Shown: positions 27,849-37,474, counted from the first letter of the stretch. The stretch: DNA of 64,000 nucleotides from an uncultured Ruminococcus sp. (GCA_900539835.1 UQDR01000013.1:1-64000), one strand, 5' to 3'. Made by a program: numbers and translations. The notes: generated from the sequence alone by a model not told the origin.

Positions 27849-30800
27849 TTGGAATTTAACGTATTTGAATCAATCAAAATCGGACTTGCATCACCTGAGA
27901 AAATCAGAGAATGGTCTTATGGTGTTGTCGAAAGACCGGAAACAATAAATTACCGTACACAAAAGCCTGAAAAAGACGGATTGTTCTGTGAAAAGATTTT
28001 TGGACCAACAAAGGACTGGGAATGTCATTGCGGAAAGTATAAGAAAATTCGTTTTAAAGGCAAGGTCTGCGAACGCTGCGGCGTAGAAGTAACCAGAGCT
28101 AAGGTTCGACGTGAAAGAATGGGACATATTGAGCTTGCTGCTCCTGTTTCCCACATCTGGTACTTTAAGGGTACACCTTCAAGAATCGGACAGATGCTTG
28201 AGGTTTCACAAAAAAGACTTGAAGAAGTTTTATACTTTACAAAATATATTGTAATTGACCCGGGTAATACAGGTCTTACAAAATGTCAGCTTCTCAGCGA
28301 AAAGGATTATGTTGAGATGCGTGAAAAATATGAAGATGACTTTAAGGCAGGAATGGGAGCAGAAGCAATCAAGCAGCTTTTAGAAGAAATTGACCTTGAT
28401 AAGCTTTCAGATGAACTTAAAGCTGAGCTTAAAGATCTTCCTTCCGGACAAAAGAGAATCAAGCTTCTTAAAAGACTTGAAATCGTTGAAGCATTCAGAC
28501 TTTCAGGAAACAGACCTGAGTGGATGATTATGGACGTTGTACCTGTTATTCCGCCTGAACTCAGACCTATGGTTATGCTTGACGGCGGCAGATACGCAAC
28601 TTCAGACCTTAACGATCTTTACAGACGTGTTATCAACAGAAACAACCGTCTTAAGAGAATGCTTGAGCTTGAAGCTCCCGATATCATTGTAAGAAATGAA
28701 AAGAGAATGCTTCAGGAGGCTGTTGACGCACTTATAGATAACGGTCGTCACGGCAGACCTGTTACCGGTCCTAATAACCGTGCATTCAAGTCACTTTCAG
28801 ATATGCTCAAAGGTAAACAGGGACGTTTCCGTCAGAACCTTTTGGGTAAGCGTGTTGACTATTCCGGACGTTCTGTTATCGTAGTAGGTCCTGAACTGAA
28901 AATGTATCAGTGTGGACTCCCTAAAGAAATGGCATTGGAATTGTTCAAGCCATTCGTAATGAAGAGACTTGTAGACACAAATCCATCTATTAATATAAAA
29001 TCTGCAAGAAAAATGGTTGATCGTGCTAAGCCTGAGGTTTGGGACGCACTTGAAAATGTTATTCAGGGACACCCAGTAATGCTCAACCGTGCTCCTACAC
29101 TTCACAGACTTGGTATTCAGGCATTTGAACCAGTTCTCGTTGAAGGACGTGCTATTAAGCTTCACCCGTTGGTATGTACAGCATTTAACGCTGACTTCGA
29201 CGGTGACCAGATGGCTGTTCACCTTCCTATTTCAGCAGAAGCACAAGCTGAAGCAAGATTTCTTATGCTTGCTGCAAACAACCTTCTTAAGCCTTCAGAC
29301 GGACGTCCTGTTGCTGTTCCTTCACAGGATATGCTCCTCGGTTCTTATTATCTTACTTTGCAGAAGCCGGGTGAAAAGGGCGAGGGCAAGGTATTCCGTG
29401 ATGTAAATGAAGCTTTGATGGCATATGACAACGGTGATGTTTCACTTCACGCTGCAATTAAAGTAAAGATTACTAAACAAATTGGAGACAGACAGGTTTC
29501 TAAGGTAATAGACGCAACTGTAGGACGTCTTATCTTTAATGAAAACATTCCTCAGGACTTGGGATATGTTGACAGAACAAACTCAGATAAACAGTTTGAC
29601 CTTGAAATATCATTCCTTGTTAAGAAGGGACAAATGTCTGACCTTATCGACAGATGCATTCAGCGTCACGGTACTGCTTCTACATCTGAAGTCCTTGACC
29701 GAATCAAAGCTTTGGGATATAAATATTCCACAAAAGCTGCAATTACAGTTGCTGTATGTGACGCAGAGATCCCTGAAGAAAAGAAGGATATTCTCGCAAG
29801 AGCCGACGCTGCTGTTGACATAATTGACAGACAGTATAAGAGAGGTTATATTTCAAGAGAAGAAAAATCCAAGAAGTTTATTGAAATCTGGAACAAAGCC
29901 ACAGACGAAGTTACAGACGCTCTGAAGAAGGGGCTTGATCCATATAACCCAATCAACATGATGGCTGATTCGGGTGCTCGTGGTAGTATCAACCAGATTC
30001 GTCAGCTTGCCGGTATGAGAGGACTTATTGCTAATACATCAGGTTCTACAATTGAGATGCCTATTCGTGCTAATTACCGTGAAGGACTTAACATTTTGGA
30101 ATATTTCATTTCATCTCGTGGTGCTCGTAAGGGACTTGCCGACACAGCTTTGCGTACTGCTGACTCAGGATATCTTACAAGACGTCTTGTTGACGTTTCA
30201 CAGGATGTTATTATCCGTGAGGAAGACTGCGGCACACATAATGGTATTGAAGTGTTTGAAATCCGCAACGGACGTGAAAAGATTGAACCACTCTCTGAAA
30301 GACTTCTCGGCCGTTATCTTGTTGAAGATCTTAAGGATCCTGAAACTGACGAGGTTGCAGTTTCACATAACAAGCTTATGAATGAAAGTGATGCAGCTAA
30401 GGTTGTTGAAATACTTGAAGCTCAAGGAAAAGACAAAATTGCTATTCGTTCAGTCCTTAGATGTGAAGCCAAGCACGGCGTGTGTGCTAAATGCTACGGC
30501 GCTAACCTTGCAAGCGGAAATGTTGTACAGGTCGGTGAAGCTGTTGGTGTTATTTCTGCACAGTCTATCGGTGAACCTGGTACACAGCTCACAATGAGAA
30601 CCTTCCATACAGGAGGTATCGCTTCAGCAGAAGATATCACACAGGGTCTTCCTCGTGTTGAAGAACTGTTTGAAAGCAGACGTCCTAAGGGTGCAGCTAT
30701 TATTTCAAGACTTGACGGTACAGTCCGCATAGAAGAAGTTAAGAAGAACAAGCAGGTTATTGTTACTAAAGAAGACCTTAACGATCCTGAACAGGAAAGC

Positions 30801-31418
30801 TACACAATTCCTTACGGTTATAAGATTAAGGTTCGTGAGGGTGACACTGTCAAGGCTGGTGAACCTCTGACTGAAGGTTCTATCTACCCTGCTGATATTC
30901 TTGCAGTTAACGGTGCTCAGGCTGTTCAGAACTATATTATAACTGAAGTTCAGAAAGTTTACCGTTTACAGGGTGTAGATATCAACGATAAGCACATTGA
31001 AGTCATAGTTCGTCAGATGATGAGAAAAGTCAAGGTTGAAGATTCAGGAAGCAGCTATTTGCTTCCGGGCTCGCTTGTTGACAGATATGAGATCGCTTCT
31101 ATCAACGAAGAAATTCAGAAAGAAATCGACGCAGGCGATATCAATGCAAGACTTGTTACAACATCACCTGTGCTTCAGGGTATCACAAAAGCTTCATCTT
31201 ATTCTGACAGCTTCCTGTCCGCAGCATCGTTCCAGGAGACTACAAAGGCTCTTACTGACGCTGCAATTAAGGGTAAAACTGATAAGCTTATGGGTCTTAA
31301 AGAAAATGTAATTATCGGTAAGCTTATTCCTGCCGGAACAGGTATGGATGTTTATAACAACGTTCAGATTGTCAAGAATGAGAACGTTAATGCTAACGAA
31401 AGCATTTACAGCATCTAA
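27849..31418 (+). CDS. rpoC: RNA polymerase subunit beta'
   Basis: 1189 residues. N-terminal zinc cluster CHCGKYKK...CERCGVEV, clamp and lid regions, catalytic [12 protein letters not shown], second zinc site near [14 protein letters not shown], bridge helix and trigger-loop region [16 protein letters not shown]. It starts at TTG (27849-27851), 8 bases after GAGGG; no ATG fits before the conserved [16 protein letters not shown] 108-base gap after rpoB holds a weak GGAT...ATCC stem but no evident promoter. Confidence 0.98.
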   Translation: MEFNVFESIKIGLASPEKIREWSYGVVERPETINYRTQKPEKDGLFCEKIFGPTKDWECHCGKYKKIRFKGKVCERCGVEVTRAKVRRERMGHIELAAPVSHIWYFKGTPSRIGQMLEVSQKRLEEVLYFTKYIVIDPGNTGLTKCQLLSEKDYVEMREKYEDDFKAGMGAEAIKQLLEEIDLDKLSDELKAELKDLPSGQKRIKLLKRLEIVEAFRLSGNRPEWMIMDVVPVIPPELRPMVMLDGGRYATSDLNDLYRRVINRNNRLKRMLELEAPDIIVRNEKRMLQEAVDALIDNGRHGRPVTGPNNRAFKSLSDMLKGKQGRFRQNLLGKRVDYSGRSVIVVGPELKMYQCGLPKEMALELFKPFVMKRLVDTNPSINIKSARKMVDRAKPEVWDALENVIQGHPVMLNRAPTLHRLGIQAFEPVLVEGRAIKLHPLVCTAFNADFDGDQMAVHLPISAEAQAEARFLMLAANNLLKPSDGRPVAVPSQDMLLGSYYLTLQKPGEKGEGKVFRDVNEALMAYDNGDVSLHAAIKVKITKQIGDRQVSKVIDATVGRLIFNENIPQDLGYVDRTNSDKQFDLEISFLVKKGQMSDLIDRCIQRHGTASTSEVLDRIKALGYKYSTKAAITVAVCDAEIPEEKKDILARADAAVDIIDRQYKRGYISREEKSKKFIEIWNKATDEVTDALKKGLDPYNPINMMADSGARGSINQIRQLAGMRGLIANTSGSTIEMPIRANYREGLNILEYFISSRGARKGLADTALRTADSGYLTRRLVDVSQDVIIREEDCGTHNGIEVFEIRNGREKIEPLSERLLGRYLVEDLKDPETDEVAVSHNKLMNESDAAKVVEILEAQGKDKIAIRSVLRCEAKHGVCAKCYGANLASGNVVQVGEAVGVISAQSIGEPGTQLTMRTFHTGGIASAEDITQGLPRVEELFESRRPKGAAIISRLDGTVRIEEVKKNKQVIVTKEDLNDPEQESYTIPYGYKIKVREGDTVKAGEPLTEGSIYPADILAVNGAQAVQNYIITEVQKVYRLQGVDINDKHIEVIVRQMMRKVKVEDSGSSYLLPGSLVDRYEIASINEEIQKEIDAGDINARLVTTSPVLQGITKASSYSDSFLSAASFQETTKALTDAAIKGKTDKLMGLKENVIIGKLIPAGTGMDVYNNVQIVKNENVNANESIYSI

Positions 31419-31430
31419 TTCAATATAAAG

Positions 31431-31461
31431 AAACCGACTTGCTTTGCAGGTCGGTTTTTTC
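31431..31461 (+). terminator. rpoBC terminator
   Basis: AAACCGAC...GTCGGTTT hairpin running into TTTTTTC, 12 bases after the rpoC stop. Confidence 0.9.
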
Positions 31462-31479
31462 TATGATAATTAATATTAT

Positions 31480-31511
31480 AAATAAAAACCGAGAAGTAAA
31501 CTTCCCGGTTT
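31480..31511 (-). terminator. pheA-ispF terminator
   Basis: AAACCGGGAAGT / ACTTCTCGGTTT stem on the minus strand (one mismatch) followed by TTTATT, just past the ispF stop. Confidence 0.75.
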
Positions 31512-31532
31512 AGATTTAAGTATGTTATCGGC

Positions 31533-32006
31533 TTATATTTTATCAATAAGACATACTGACGTTGCTGAAATTCCCTTACCCTCCCCTGTAAATCCCAACC
31601 GTTCCTCAGTTGTAGCCTTTACAGAAACGCATTCTTTATCCAATCCACAGGCATTTGCTATGTTATCACGCATTTGGTCTATAAAAGAAGCAAGCTTTGG
31701 CGCTTGAGCAACCACAGTCGAGTCTATGTTAGATATCAAATATCCGTTTTCTCCAAGAATTTTTACAACACGTCTTAAAAGCACTATGCTTTTTGCACCC
31801 TTGTATTCTTGGTCAGTATCAGGAAAATGCTTTCCAATATCCCCAAGGGCAGCAGCTCCCAAAAGAGAATCCATTATAGCATGAACAAGAACATCTGCAT
31901 CTGAATGTCCAAGCAATCCCTTTTCATATGGTATTTCCACTCCGCCTAATATTAACTTTCTGTTTTCACAAAGCTTATGAACGTCATAACCGTGACCTAT
32001 TCTCAT
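31533..32006 (-). CDS. ispF: 2-C-methyl-D-erythritol 2,4-cyclodiphosphate synthase
   Basis: MEP-pathway enzyme that cyclises CDP-ME-2-phosphate. 157 residues, normal length. Zinc ligands in GHGYDVH (D8, H10) and [11 protein letters not shown] (H42), [16 protein letters not shown] at the C-terminus. It is 9 bases after pheA. ispH is encoded separately at 44-46 kb. Confidence 0.97.
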   Translation of the reverse strand: MRIGHGYDVHKLCENRKLILGGVEIPYEKGLLGHSDADVLVHAIMDSLLGAAALGDIGKHFPDTDQEYKGAKSIVLLRRVVKILGENGYLISNIDSTVVAQAPKLASFIDQMRDNIANACGLDKECVSVKATTEERLGFTGEGKGISATSVCLIDKI

Positions 32007-32015
32007 AATTCACCT

Positions 32016-33128
32016 CTATATTTCTGTATAGTTTCCAAGGAATTTAAAATACGAAAGCTCTGAGTTTAATTCGTTGATCAGCTTTGCAACATCAGCTGAT
32101 GTTATACTTCCCTCAAAATCAAGATAAAAGATAACATCAAAATCAGTATTAGCTATAGGCATGCTTTCGATCATACAAAGGTTAAGTCCAGCTACCGAAA
32201 ACTTTGTCAGCAGTCTGTAAAGTGATGACGAAGTATGAGGAAGCGCCAACGAAACAGATATCATGTTTGCATTTTCAGGACAAAGCGTCTTTTTAGAAAT
32301 AAGCATAAATTTAGTATAGTTCTCTTGTGCATCAGCAATTCCCTGCTCTAGTATTTCAAGTCCAAGCTCTTCAGCACATACATGAGAACAGATTGCACCC
32401 AACGGCTTGTCAGAACCTTTTATATAACAAGCTGCAAGAGATGTATTTGAATATGTATGTGTTTTAAAGCCATGCTTTTTAATAAACTCTGAACACTGCA
32501 TAATGCCTTGTTCATGAGAATAAATCGACTTAATATCCTCCAGCTTTACTCCCGGCTTTACAGCTAAACAATGATCAACCTTTACTCTTGTTTCTGCACA
32601 GATTTTAAAATCGTGCTCACGCATAAGATGATATGTCTGAACCACTGAACCTGTTGTGCTGTTTGCAAACGGAAGAACACCAAACTCAGCTTCTCCGATT
32701 TCAACTGCTTGGAAAACCTCTTCAAAATTTTCATAAAATACGGGCTTTCCGTTATTCACAAACTGAGTACATGCAATATGTGAATAAGACCCAACCGTTC
32801 CCGGAACTGCCACAACCGGACTTCCCGTTAAATCAAGGGGCTGAAATTCAATGCGGTTACTATCAGCAAAAAACTTCTGATATTGCTTGCACTTTGAAAT
32901 ATCCATAAGCGTTGTAAAAAGCACCTCTGCGGAGTTTTCAAGCTCCTTGGGAACGCTTTTCCTGATTTTCTGAATTATCTCATTTTCACGATCAGCCTGA
33001 AATACCGGCATATTATTTTCAATTTTATATTCAGCAACCTTAAAGCTGCATTCCATTCTCTTTTGAAACAGCTTAACTATTTCATCATCTATATCATTTA
33101 TATTTTTTCTTAACTCTGTAAGCCCCAT
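32016..33128 (-). CDS. pheA: Bifunctional chorismate mutase/prephenate dehydratase
   Basis: Makes phenylpyruvate for phenylalanine. 370 residues in three parts: an AroQ-type chorismate mutase (1-90; LTELRKNINDIDDEIVKLFQ), a prephenate dehydratase (about 105-285; VPGTVGSYSHIA and FGVLPFANSTTGSVVQTYHL) and an ACT regulatory domain (about 295-370), implying Phe feedback. The typical GNYTKFMLI dehydratase segment reads ENYTKFMLISKK. The ATG at 33126-33128 has AAAGGAG 9 bases upstream; an earlier in-frame start overlaps the promoter. Confidence 0.95.
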   Translation of the reverse strand: MGLTELRKNINDIDDEIVKLFQKRMECSFKVAEYKIENNMPVFQADRENEIIQKIRKSVPKELENSAEVLFTTLMDISKCKQYQKFFADSNRIEFQPLDLTGSPVVAVPGTVGSYSHIACTQFVNNGKPVFYENFEEVFQAVEIGEAEFGVLPFANSTTGSVVQTYHLMREHDFKICAETRVKVDHCLAVKPGVKLEDIKSIYSHEQGIMQCSEFIKKHGFKTHTYSNTSLAACYIKGSDKPLGAICSHVCAEELGLEILEQGIADAQENYTKFMLISKKTLCPENANMISVSLALPHTSSSLYRLLTKFSVAGLNLCMIESMPIANTDFDVIFYLDFEGSITSADVAKLINELNSELSYFKFLGNYTEI

Positions 33129-33165
33129 TGGTTTTAACTCCTTTAATGACATAATATCAATAAAT

Positions 33166-33194
33166 ATTATATCATATTCTGCCTTTGACTGCAA
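33166..33194 (-). promoter_or_regulatory. Promoter of pheA-ispF
   Basis: TTGCAG (33189-33194), 17-base spacer, extended TGATATAAT with TATAAT at 33166-33171. Confidence 0.55.
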
Positions 33195-33224
33195 GCATTC
33201 AAAACATACAAAACACGCAGTTAA

Positions 33225-33821
33225 TTATTCTTCTCTTTGTTCTGCTAAGTAAATTCCCCAATTCTTAAGTTCTTTCGGTAAATCATATACAGACATTCCC
33301 TCTATGTCAATACTACTGCAAATTCCGGGAGTTTCCTGACTGAAGGTATCCCATGCAGTAAAGCACCTATCCACACAAGGTATGTCATGCTTTACAAAAA
33401 AGTCTTCATATTTATCAATTTTATTTGTCCAAAGAGAAATCATATTATATTTATATAACATAATTTCCGCCGAATTATCGTGTAACCCAAATCCAAAACC
33501 GCTCATTCCATCATTAATAAGCAATTCACCATATCGATTCAAAATTAACAAAGCCTGCTCTATATCTAATCCATCTATATAATAAATATTTTTATGAAAG
33601 GGTGAAATTTCATCTGAACGAAGTCTTTTTTCATCTTCTTCATTTACTGGCAATTCCAAAATAAAAAATAATCGCTCCTCCTGCATAGTAACAAAGTGCT
33701 GAAAAACCATTTCTATTTTACTTGCATTAACGTTAGCAATAATTCTATTGCCTTCAATCTCATACTGTTCAGATAACAATTCTGAATTAGGTACTGTACA
33801 TCCTTTTACAATTTCTAACAT
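33225..33821 (-). CDS. Hypothetical protein, 198 residues
   Basis: Acidic soluble protein with no family recognised. No signal peptide or membrane segment. Features seen: a GMSGFGFGLHDNSAEIMLYK segment and many aromatic residues, compatible with a mixed alpha/beta cytoplasmic domain. The ribosome site is weak (AAGAAGTAAG, far from the ATG). It starts 29 bases after nrdG, so it may be co-transcribed with nrdDG, and ends before the pheA promoter. Proteins of this look sometimes act as immunity or SUKH-like partners; nothing here proves it. Confidence 0.7.
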   Translation of the reverse strand: MLEIVKGCTVPNSELLSEQYEIEGNRIIANVNASKIEMVFQHFVTMQEERLFFILELPVNEEDEKRLRSDEISPFHKNIYYIDGLDIEQALLILNRYGELLINDGMSGFGFGLHDNSAEIMLYKYNMISLWTNKIDKYEDFFVKHDIPCVDRCFTAWDTFSQETPGICSSIDIEGMSVYDLPKELKNWGIYLAEQREE

Positions 33822-33850
33822 ATATTTGCCGCTCGCTATCTTACTTCTTT

Positions 33851-34381
33851 TTACATTACCGATAACTGTTCTGTTGTCAAAGCAACAACTTCTTCCTGTT
33901 CAAGTGATTTCTGAACATCAATATATCTTTGATTTGAGCTGCCCATAAATTTAAGTTCAAGACTGCGTTTTGACAGCACAAATGGCCCGTCAACAAGATA
34001 ATCAAGCCTTTTCAACAGCTCCATAAAACCGTTCTCCTCATTTGCATGGGAAACAAGATATTCAAAAGTATATCCCGTATAAGCCATTACATTCATTTTA
34101 AAATCTGTATGAGCGTGAATCTTATCAGCTAACTCTGCCAAAGGCTTGCACTGACAGAAAGGATCTCCACCGCTAAATGTTACACCGTCAAGTATAGGGT
34201 CCTTTTTTATCATTTCAAATATATTGTCAGTATCTTCCCAGCGACCGCCGTTATAATCATGAGTTTCAGGATTGTGACACCCCTCACAGTTATGAGGACA
34301 GCCTTGAGTAAATACTGTAAACCTGATTCCTGGTCCGTCAACTATGGACTCAGAAATAAGTCCTGCTATTTTAATCTTCAT
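33851..34381 (-). CDS. nrdG: Anaerobic ribonucleotide reductase-activating protein NrdG
   Basis: Radical-SAM activase that installs the glycyl radical on NrdD. 176 residues. The iron-sulfur motif CPHNCEGC gives C28, C32 and C35 (CX3CX2C), and TFSGGDPFCQ is the SAM-binding GGE-like motif. It lies 63 bases after nrdD behind a hairpin. The activase motifs are intact even though its nrdD partner lacks the usual radical site. Confidence 0.95.
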   Translation of the reverse strand: MKIKIAGLISESIVDGPGIRFTVFTQGCPHNCEGCHNPETHDYNGGRWEDTDNIFEMIKKDPILDGVTFSGGDPFCQCKPLAELADKIHAHTDFKMNVMAYTGYTFEYLVSHANEENGFMELLKRLDYLVDGPFVLSKRSLELKFMGSSNQRYIDVQKSLEQEEVVALTTEQLSVM

Positions 34382-34405
34382 TTTATAACTCCTAAATAAT
34401 AAACT

Positions 34406-34434
34406 AAAAGCCGTATTGAATATATACGGCTTTT
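34406..34434 (-). terminator. Hairpin between nrdD and nrdG
   Basis: AAAAGCCGTAT / ATACGGCTTTT perfect 11-bp stem with a 7-base loop, followed on the minus strand by AGTTTATTATTT. It may be a partial terminator or an mRNA-processing stem tuning nrdG expression; the T-run is broken. Confidence 0.55.
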
Positions 34435-34444
34435 ACACTTTCAA

Positions 34445-36703
34445 TTAATTACAGCACTCAGGCACCTTTATTCTCTGAATTCTTTCAGAACGTACCTTTG
34501 CGTGTTCAGCTTCGCTTCTTCCGCACTTAGGACACTTGTCCCCGATAATACCTGTATATCCGCAAACAGGGTCACGGTCAACAGGGTGGTTTACAGAACC
34601 ATATCCTATGCCCGACTCTTTCATACAGCGAATTACCTTTTCAAATGCCGTAAGGTTCTGAAGCGGGTCGCCGTCAAGCTCAATATAGCTAATATGTCCG
34701 GCATTTGTAAGATTATGATAAGGTGCTTCTATCTTGATTTTATCAAAAGCGTTGATATTATAATAAACAGGAACATGGAAGGAGTTTGTATAATAATCTC
34801 TGTCGGTAATACCCTCAATTTTTCCGTAACGCTGTGCGTCCATACGGACAAATCTTCCTGAAAGTCCCTCAGCAGGAGTAGCAAGCAATGAGAAGTTCAA
34901 TCCTGTTCGGTCAGATTCCTCGTCCATTCTCTTTCTCATGCGAGTAATGATCTCAATGCCCAACTCTCTTGCTTCTTCTGATTCACCGTGGTGCTTGCCA
35001 ATAAGAGCCTTAAGGCATTCAGCAAGTCCAATAAAGCCTACTGAAAGAGTACCATGCTTTAGAATTTCACCTAACTCATCATCATATCCAAGCTTTTCGG
35101 AATCAATCCAAACGCCCTGTCCCATTAGGAACGGATAGTTTTTAACTTTCTTAGAACACTGAATTTTAAAACGATGCATAAGCTGATCAATACACAAATC
35201 CATAATTTCATCAAGACTATCAAAGAAAGCACCGATGTTGCCCTGAGCTTTAATACCCAAACGAGGTAGGTTGATTGAAGTGAATGAAAGATTTCCTCTT
35301 CCTGTTACTATTTCTCTTGACGGATCATATTTGTTTCCGATTACACGAGTACGGCATCCCATATATGCAATTTCTGTATCAGGATTTCCTGCCTTATAAT
35401 AAGGAAGATTGAACGGTGCATCAATAAATGAGAAATTCGGGAACAATCTCTTTGCTGATACTCTGCATGCAAGCTTAAACAGGTCATAGTTGGGATCAGT
35501 TGGATTATAGTTTACGCCGTCCTTAACCTTAAAAATATGAATTGGGAAAATAGGTGTTTCACCGTTTCCGAGACCAGCCTCTTCAGCAAGAAGAATATTT
35601 TTAATTACCATTCTTCCTTCTACTGAAGTATCAGTACCATAGTTGATTGAACTAAACGGCGTCTGTGCTCCTGCACGAGAATTCATAGTATTAAGATTAT
35701 GGACCAGAGCTTCCATCGCCTGATATGTTGCACGATCTGTTTCCTTAACTGCTGTTTTAAATGCAAAATCCTGAATCTTTTTGACAGTCTCAGCGTTTGC
35801 AAATGCAGCCAGCATCTCAGCTTCAGCTTCCTGATATCCATTGTCGTTAGCCAATGTAGGAACCAAGCCTTTTTCCTTTTCAATATTTTCTGTAATCTTC
35901 TTAGCAATATCCAATGAATCAGTTACATTGGCAAGAAGAGACAATGCTCTGTGTATATTGTCACGATAACGATGTCTGAAAGTTTTCTTAACACCGTCAG
36001 CCATATCATAATCAAATTTAGGAATTGACTGACCGCCATGCTGATCGTTCTGATTAGACTGAATTGCAATACAAGCCAGCGCCGCATAGCTTGAAATGTC
36101 ATTTGGAGTTCTCAGATATCCATGCCCTGTAGAAAATCCGTTCTTATAAAGCTTTCTTAAATCGATCTGACAGCATGTAGTTGTAAGAGTATAAAAGTCC
36201 ATATCATGAATATGAATATCACCCTCAGCGTGAGCCTTGGCGTGCTTAGGATCAAGCACATACATCTCATAGAATTCCTTTGCTCCCACTGAACCATATT
36301 TAAGCATAGTTCCCATAGCTGTATCGCCGTCAATATTAGCATTCTCACGCTTTAGGTCACTGTCTTTAGCAGACTTAAACGTAAGGTCCTCATACACTTT
36401 CATAAGACGAGTGTTCATTTCCCTTGCACGTGTACGAGTACTTCTGTAAAGAATATAAGCCTTGGCTGTCGCCGCATGGCCTTCTTCAATAAGCACTTTT
36501 TCTACACAGTCTTGGATCTGTTCAACAGTAGGAGATGTGAGATTACTGCTCATAAGCATATCCACTACCTTGCCGGATAGCTCAAGAGCCTCCTCATAAT
36601 CACTTCCCCCTACTGACTGAGCTGCCTTATAAATAGCATTTGCAATTTTCTCAATATTAAAGGTAACATTTCTTCCGTCTCTTTTTTTGATTTTAATAAT
36701 CAT
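34445..36703 (-). CDS. nrdD: Anaerobic ribonucleoside-triphosphate reductase NrdD, C-terminus atypical
   Basis: Class III reductase making dNTPs without oxygen. 752 residues. An N-terminal ATP-cone (1-95; KKRDGRNVTFNIEKIANAIY) provides allosteric control. The core has the thiyl-radical cysteine in YMGCRTRVIGN. Near the C-terminus are DRDPVCGYTG and CPKCG, a zinc-type knuckle with only three cysteines. Related proteins then continue with a RIRRITGYLVG-type glycyl-radical motif and ~25 more residues. Here the frame reads ERIQRIKVPECCN and stops, with no TGY sequence in any frame downstream. GGAGGTCA precedes the ATG. NrdR-box-like sites lie upstream. Confidence 0.93.
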   Translation of the reverse strand: MIIKIKKRDGRNVTFNIEKIANAIYKAAQSVGGSDYEEALELSGKVVDMLMSSNLTSPTVEQIQDCVEKVLIEEGHAATAKAYILYRSTRTRAREMNTRLMKVYEDLTFKSAKDSDLKRENANIDGDTAMGTMLKYGSVGAKEFYEMYVLDPKHAKAHAEGDIHIHDMDFYTLTTTCCQIDLRKLYKNGFSTGHGYLRTPNDISSYAALACIAIQSNQNDQHGGQSIPKFDYDMADGVKKTFRHRYRDNIHRALSLLANVTDSLDIAKKITENIEKEKGLVPTLANDNGYQEAEAEMLAAFANAETVKKIQDFAFKTAVKETDRATYQAMEALVHNLNTMNSRAGAQTPFSSINYGTDTSVEGRMVIKNILLAEEAGLGNGETPIFPIHIFKVKDGVNYNPTDPNYDLFKLACRVSAKRLFPNFSFIDAPFNLPYYKAGNPDTEIAYMGCRTRVIGNKYDPSREIVTGRGNLSFTSINLPRLGIKAQGNIGAFFDSLDEIMDLCIDQLMHRFKIQCSKKVKNYPFLMGQGVWIDSEKLGYDDELGEILKHGTLSVGFIGLAECLKALIGKHHGESEEARELGIEIITRMRKRMDEESDRTGLNFSLLATPAEGLSGRFVRMDAQRYGKIEGITDRDYYTNSFHVPVYYNINAFDKIKIEAPYHNLTNAGHISYIELDGDPLQNLTAFEKVIRCMKESGIGYGSVNHPVDRDPVCGYTGIIGDKCPKCGRSEAEHAKVRSERIQRIKVPECCN

Positions 36704-36722
36704 TACTTTGACCTCCGTCTAT

Positions 36723-36739
36723 ATTCTATATATAGTATA
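36723..36739 (-). promoter_or_regulatory. nrdD -10 region overlapping a weak NrdR-like box
   Basis: Minus-strand extended -10 TGTTATACT (TATACT at 36734-36739) overlaps ATTCTATATATAGTAT (36723-36738, plus-strand reading). That sequence resembles the NrdR box and lies 62 bases from the strong box at 36785. No good -35 box was seen. Confidence 0.45.
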
Positions 36740-36784
36740 ACAGCAAATTAATCTTCAGCTTTTGAATTACTGTCATAAGAAAGA

Positions 36785-36800
36785 ACACAAGATATAGTGT
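36785..36800. promoter_or_regulatory. NrdR box, strong match
   Basis: ACACAAGATATAGTGT agrees at 15 of 16 positions with the NrdR consensus acaCwAtATaTwGtgt (recalled). It is about 80 bases upstream of nrdD. NrdR is the ATP/dATP-sensing repressor of reductase genes. Confidence 0.65.
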
Positions 36801-36816
36801 TTTTGAAATCACCATA

Positions 36817-36832
36817 GACAAGTATATAGTAT
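36817..36832. promoter_or_regulatory. Second NrdR-like box
   Basis: GACAAGTATATAGTAT has a good right half and a degenerate left half. It starts exactly 32 bases (three helical turns) from the strong box, the spacing expected for paired NrdR boxes. Confidence 0.5.
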
Positions 36833-36839
36833 TTGCAAG

Positions 36840-37230
36840 TTGAAGTCAAGTGGATTTATGCCAAATTAAAGCATGTTTTTTTGTGCAAGCTATACAAAAC
36901 TCGTCTGATGTAAAAAAGAGTCTTTCTGATATTCAGTAATCAATTTCGACATGTCAAGCTAATTTACTTGAGTGACACTTGCAAAGCAGTACTCCGTCAA
37001 TGCTAAAAGCATTACATCACAAACTCCCCATAAACAAAGGGTTTCTGAAATTTCAAATGAAATAAACTATATTTATAGTAAAATTACGGAAATTAATTTA
37101 AATGCGTTTTTTTGTACTACAAAAAAGTATACGACCACTATATATGGTATCAAGAGCATTTACTTGACGTCTCTATATAGTATTCCAATTTATATATATG
37201 ATATATTCCAAATGACATATCTATTTTATG
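36840..37230. other. Gene-free AT-rich region
   Basis: No ribosome site or convincing frame on either strand. A 100-codon plus-strand frame at 36972-37274 is Tyr/Ile/Lys-rich noise without a ribosome site. Two further NrdR-like 16-mers occur at 37135-37150 and 37168-37183. Confidence 0.6.
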
Positions 37231-37264
37231 CAAATAAAAAACATAGCCACAGAAATCTGCGGCT
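37231..37264 (-). terminator. Terminator of the 59-residue membrane protein gene
   Basis: AGCCGCAGA / TCTGTGGCT stem with a G-U wobble, followed by ATGTTTTTTATTTG on the minus strand. The same stem read on the plus strand has an A-C mismatch, so it is built for the minus direction. Confidence 0.75.
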
Positions 37265-37294
37265 TCGAAATTAAATATTAAACTATTTCATATA

Positions 37295-37474
37295 TTACTC
37301 ATCATATGTGTAATCATGAGTAATAACTGATTCGCCTCGCTCTTCTCTGACAACGTCAGTGACAGATGTATTCATCATATATGCGCAAAATATTACAATC
37401 AATATAAACAAAGCAGCCAAAGCAACCAAGTCAATACGATATTTCAATTTCTTTTTAGTTCTTCTTTTTGTCAT
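37295..37474 (-). CDS. Small single-pass membrane protein, 59 residues
   Basis: Starts at ATG 37472-37474 with AAGGAAG 6 bases upstream. The product has a very basic N-terminus (MTKRRTKKKLKYR), one hydrophobic helix at about 16-34 (LVALAALFILIVIFCAYMM) and an acidic tail ending in THDYTYDE. The positive-inside rule puts the N-terminus in the cytoplasm. It has its own TTGAAA-17-TATAAT promoter and a terminator, so it is very probably a real monocistronic gene. No family was recognised. It is oriented divergently from asnB. Confidence 0.75.
   Translation of the reverse strand: MTKRRTKKKLKYRIDLVALAALFILIVIFCAYMMNTSVTDVVREERGESVITHDYTYDE

Noticed and set aside
36972..37274. 100-codon plus-strand frame
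   Set aside because: No ribosome site, Tyr/Ile-rich composition of AT-rich non-coding DNA, and it overlaps the minus-strand terminator.
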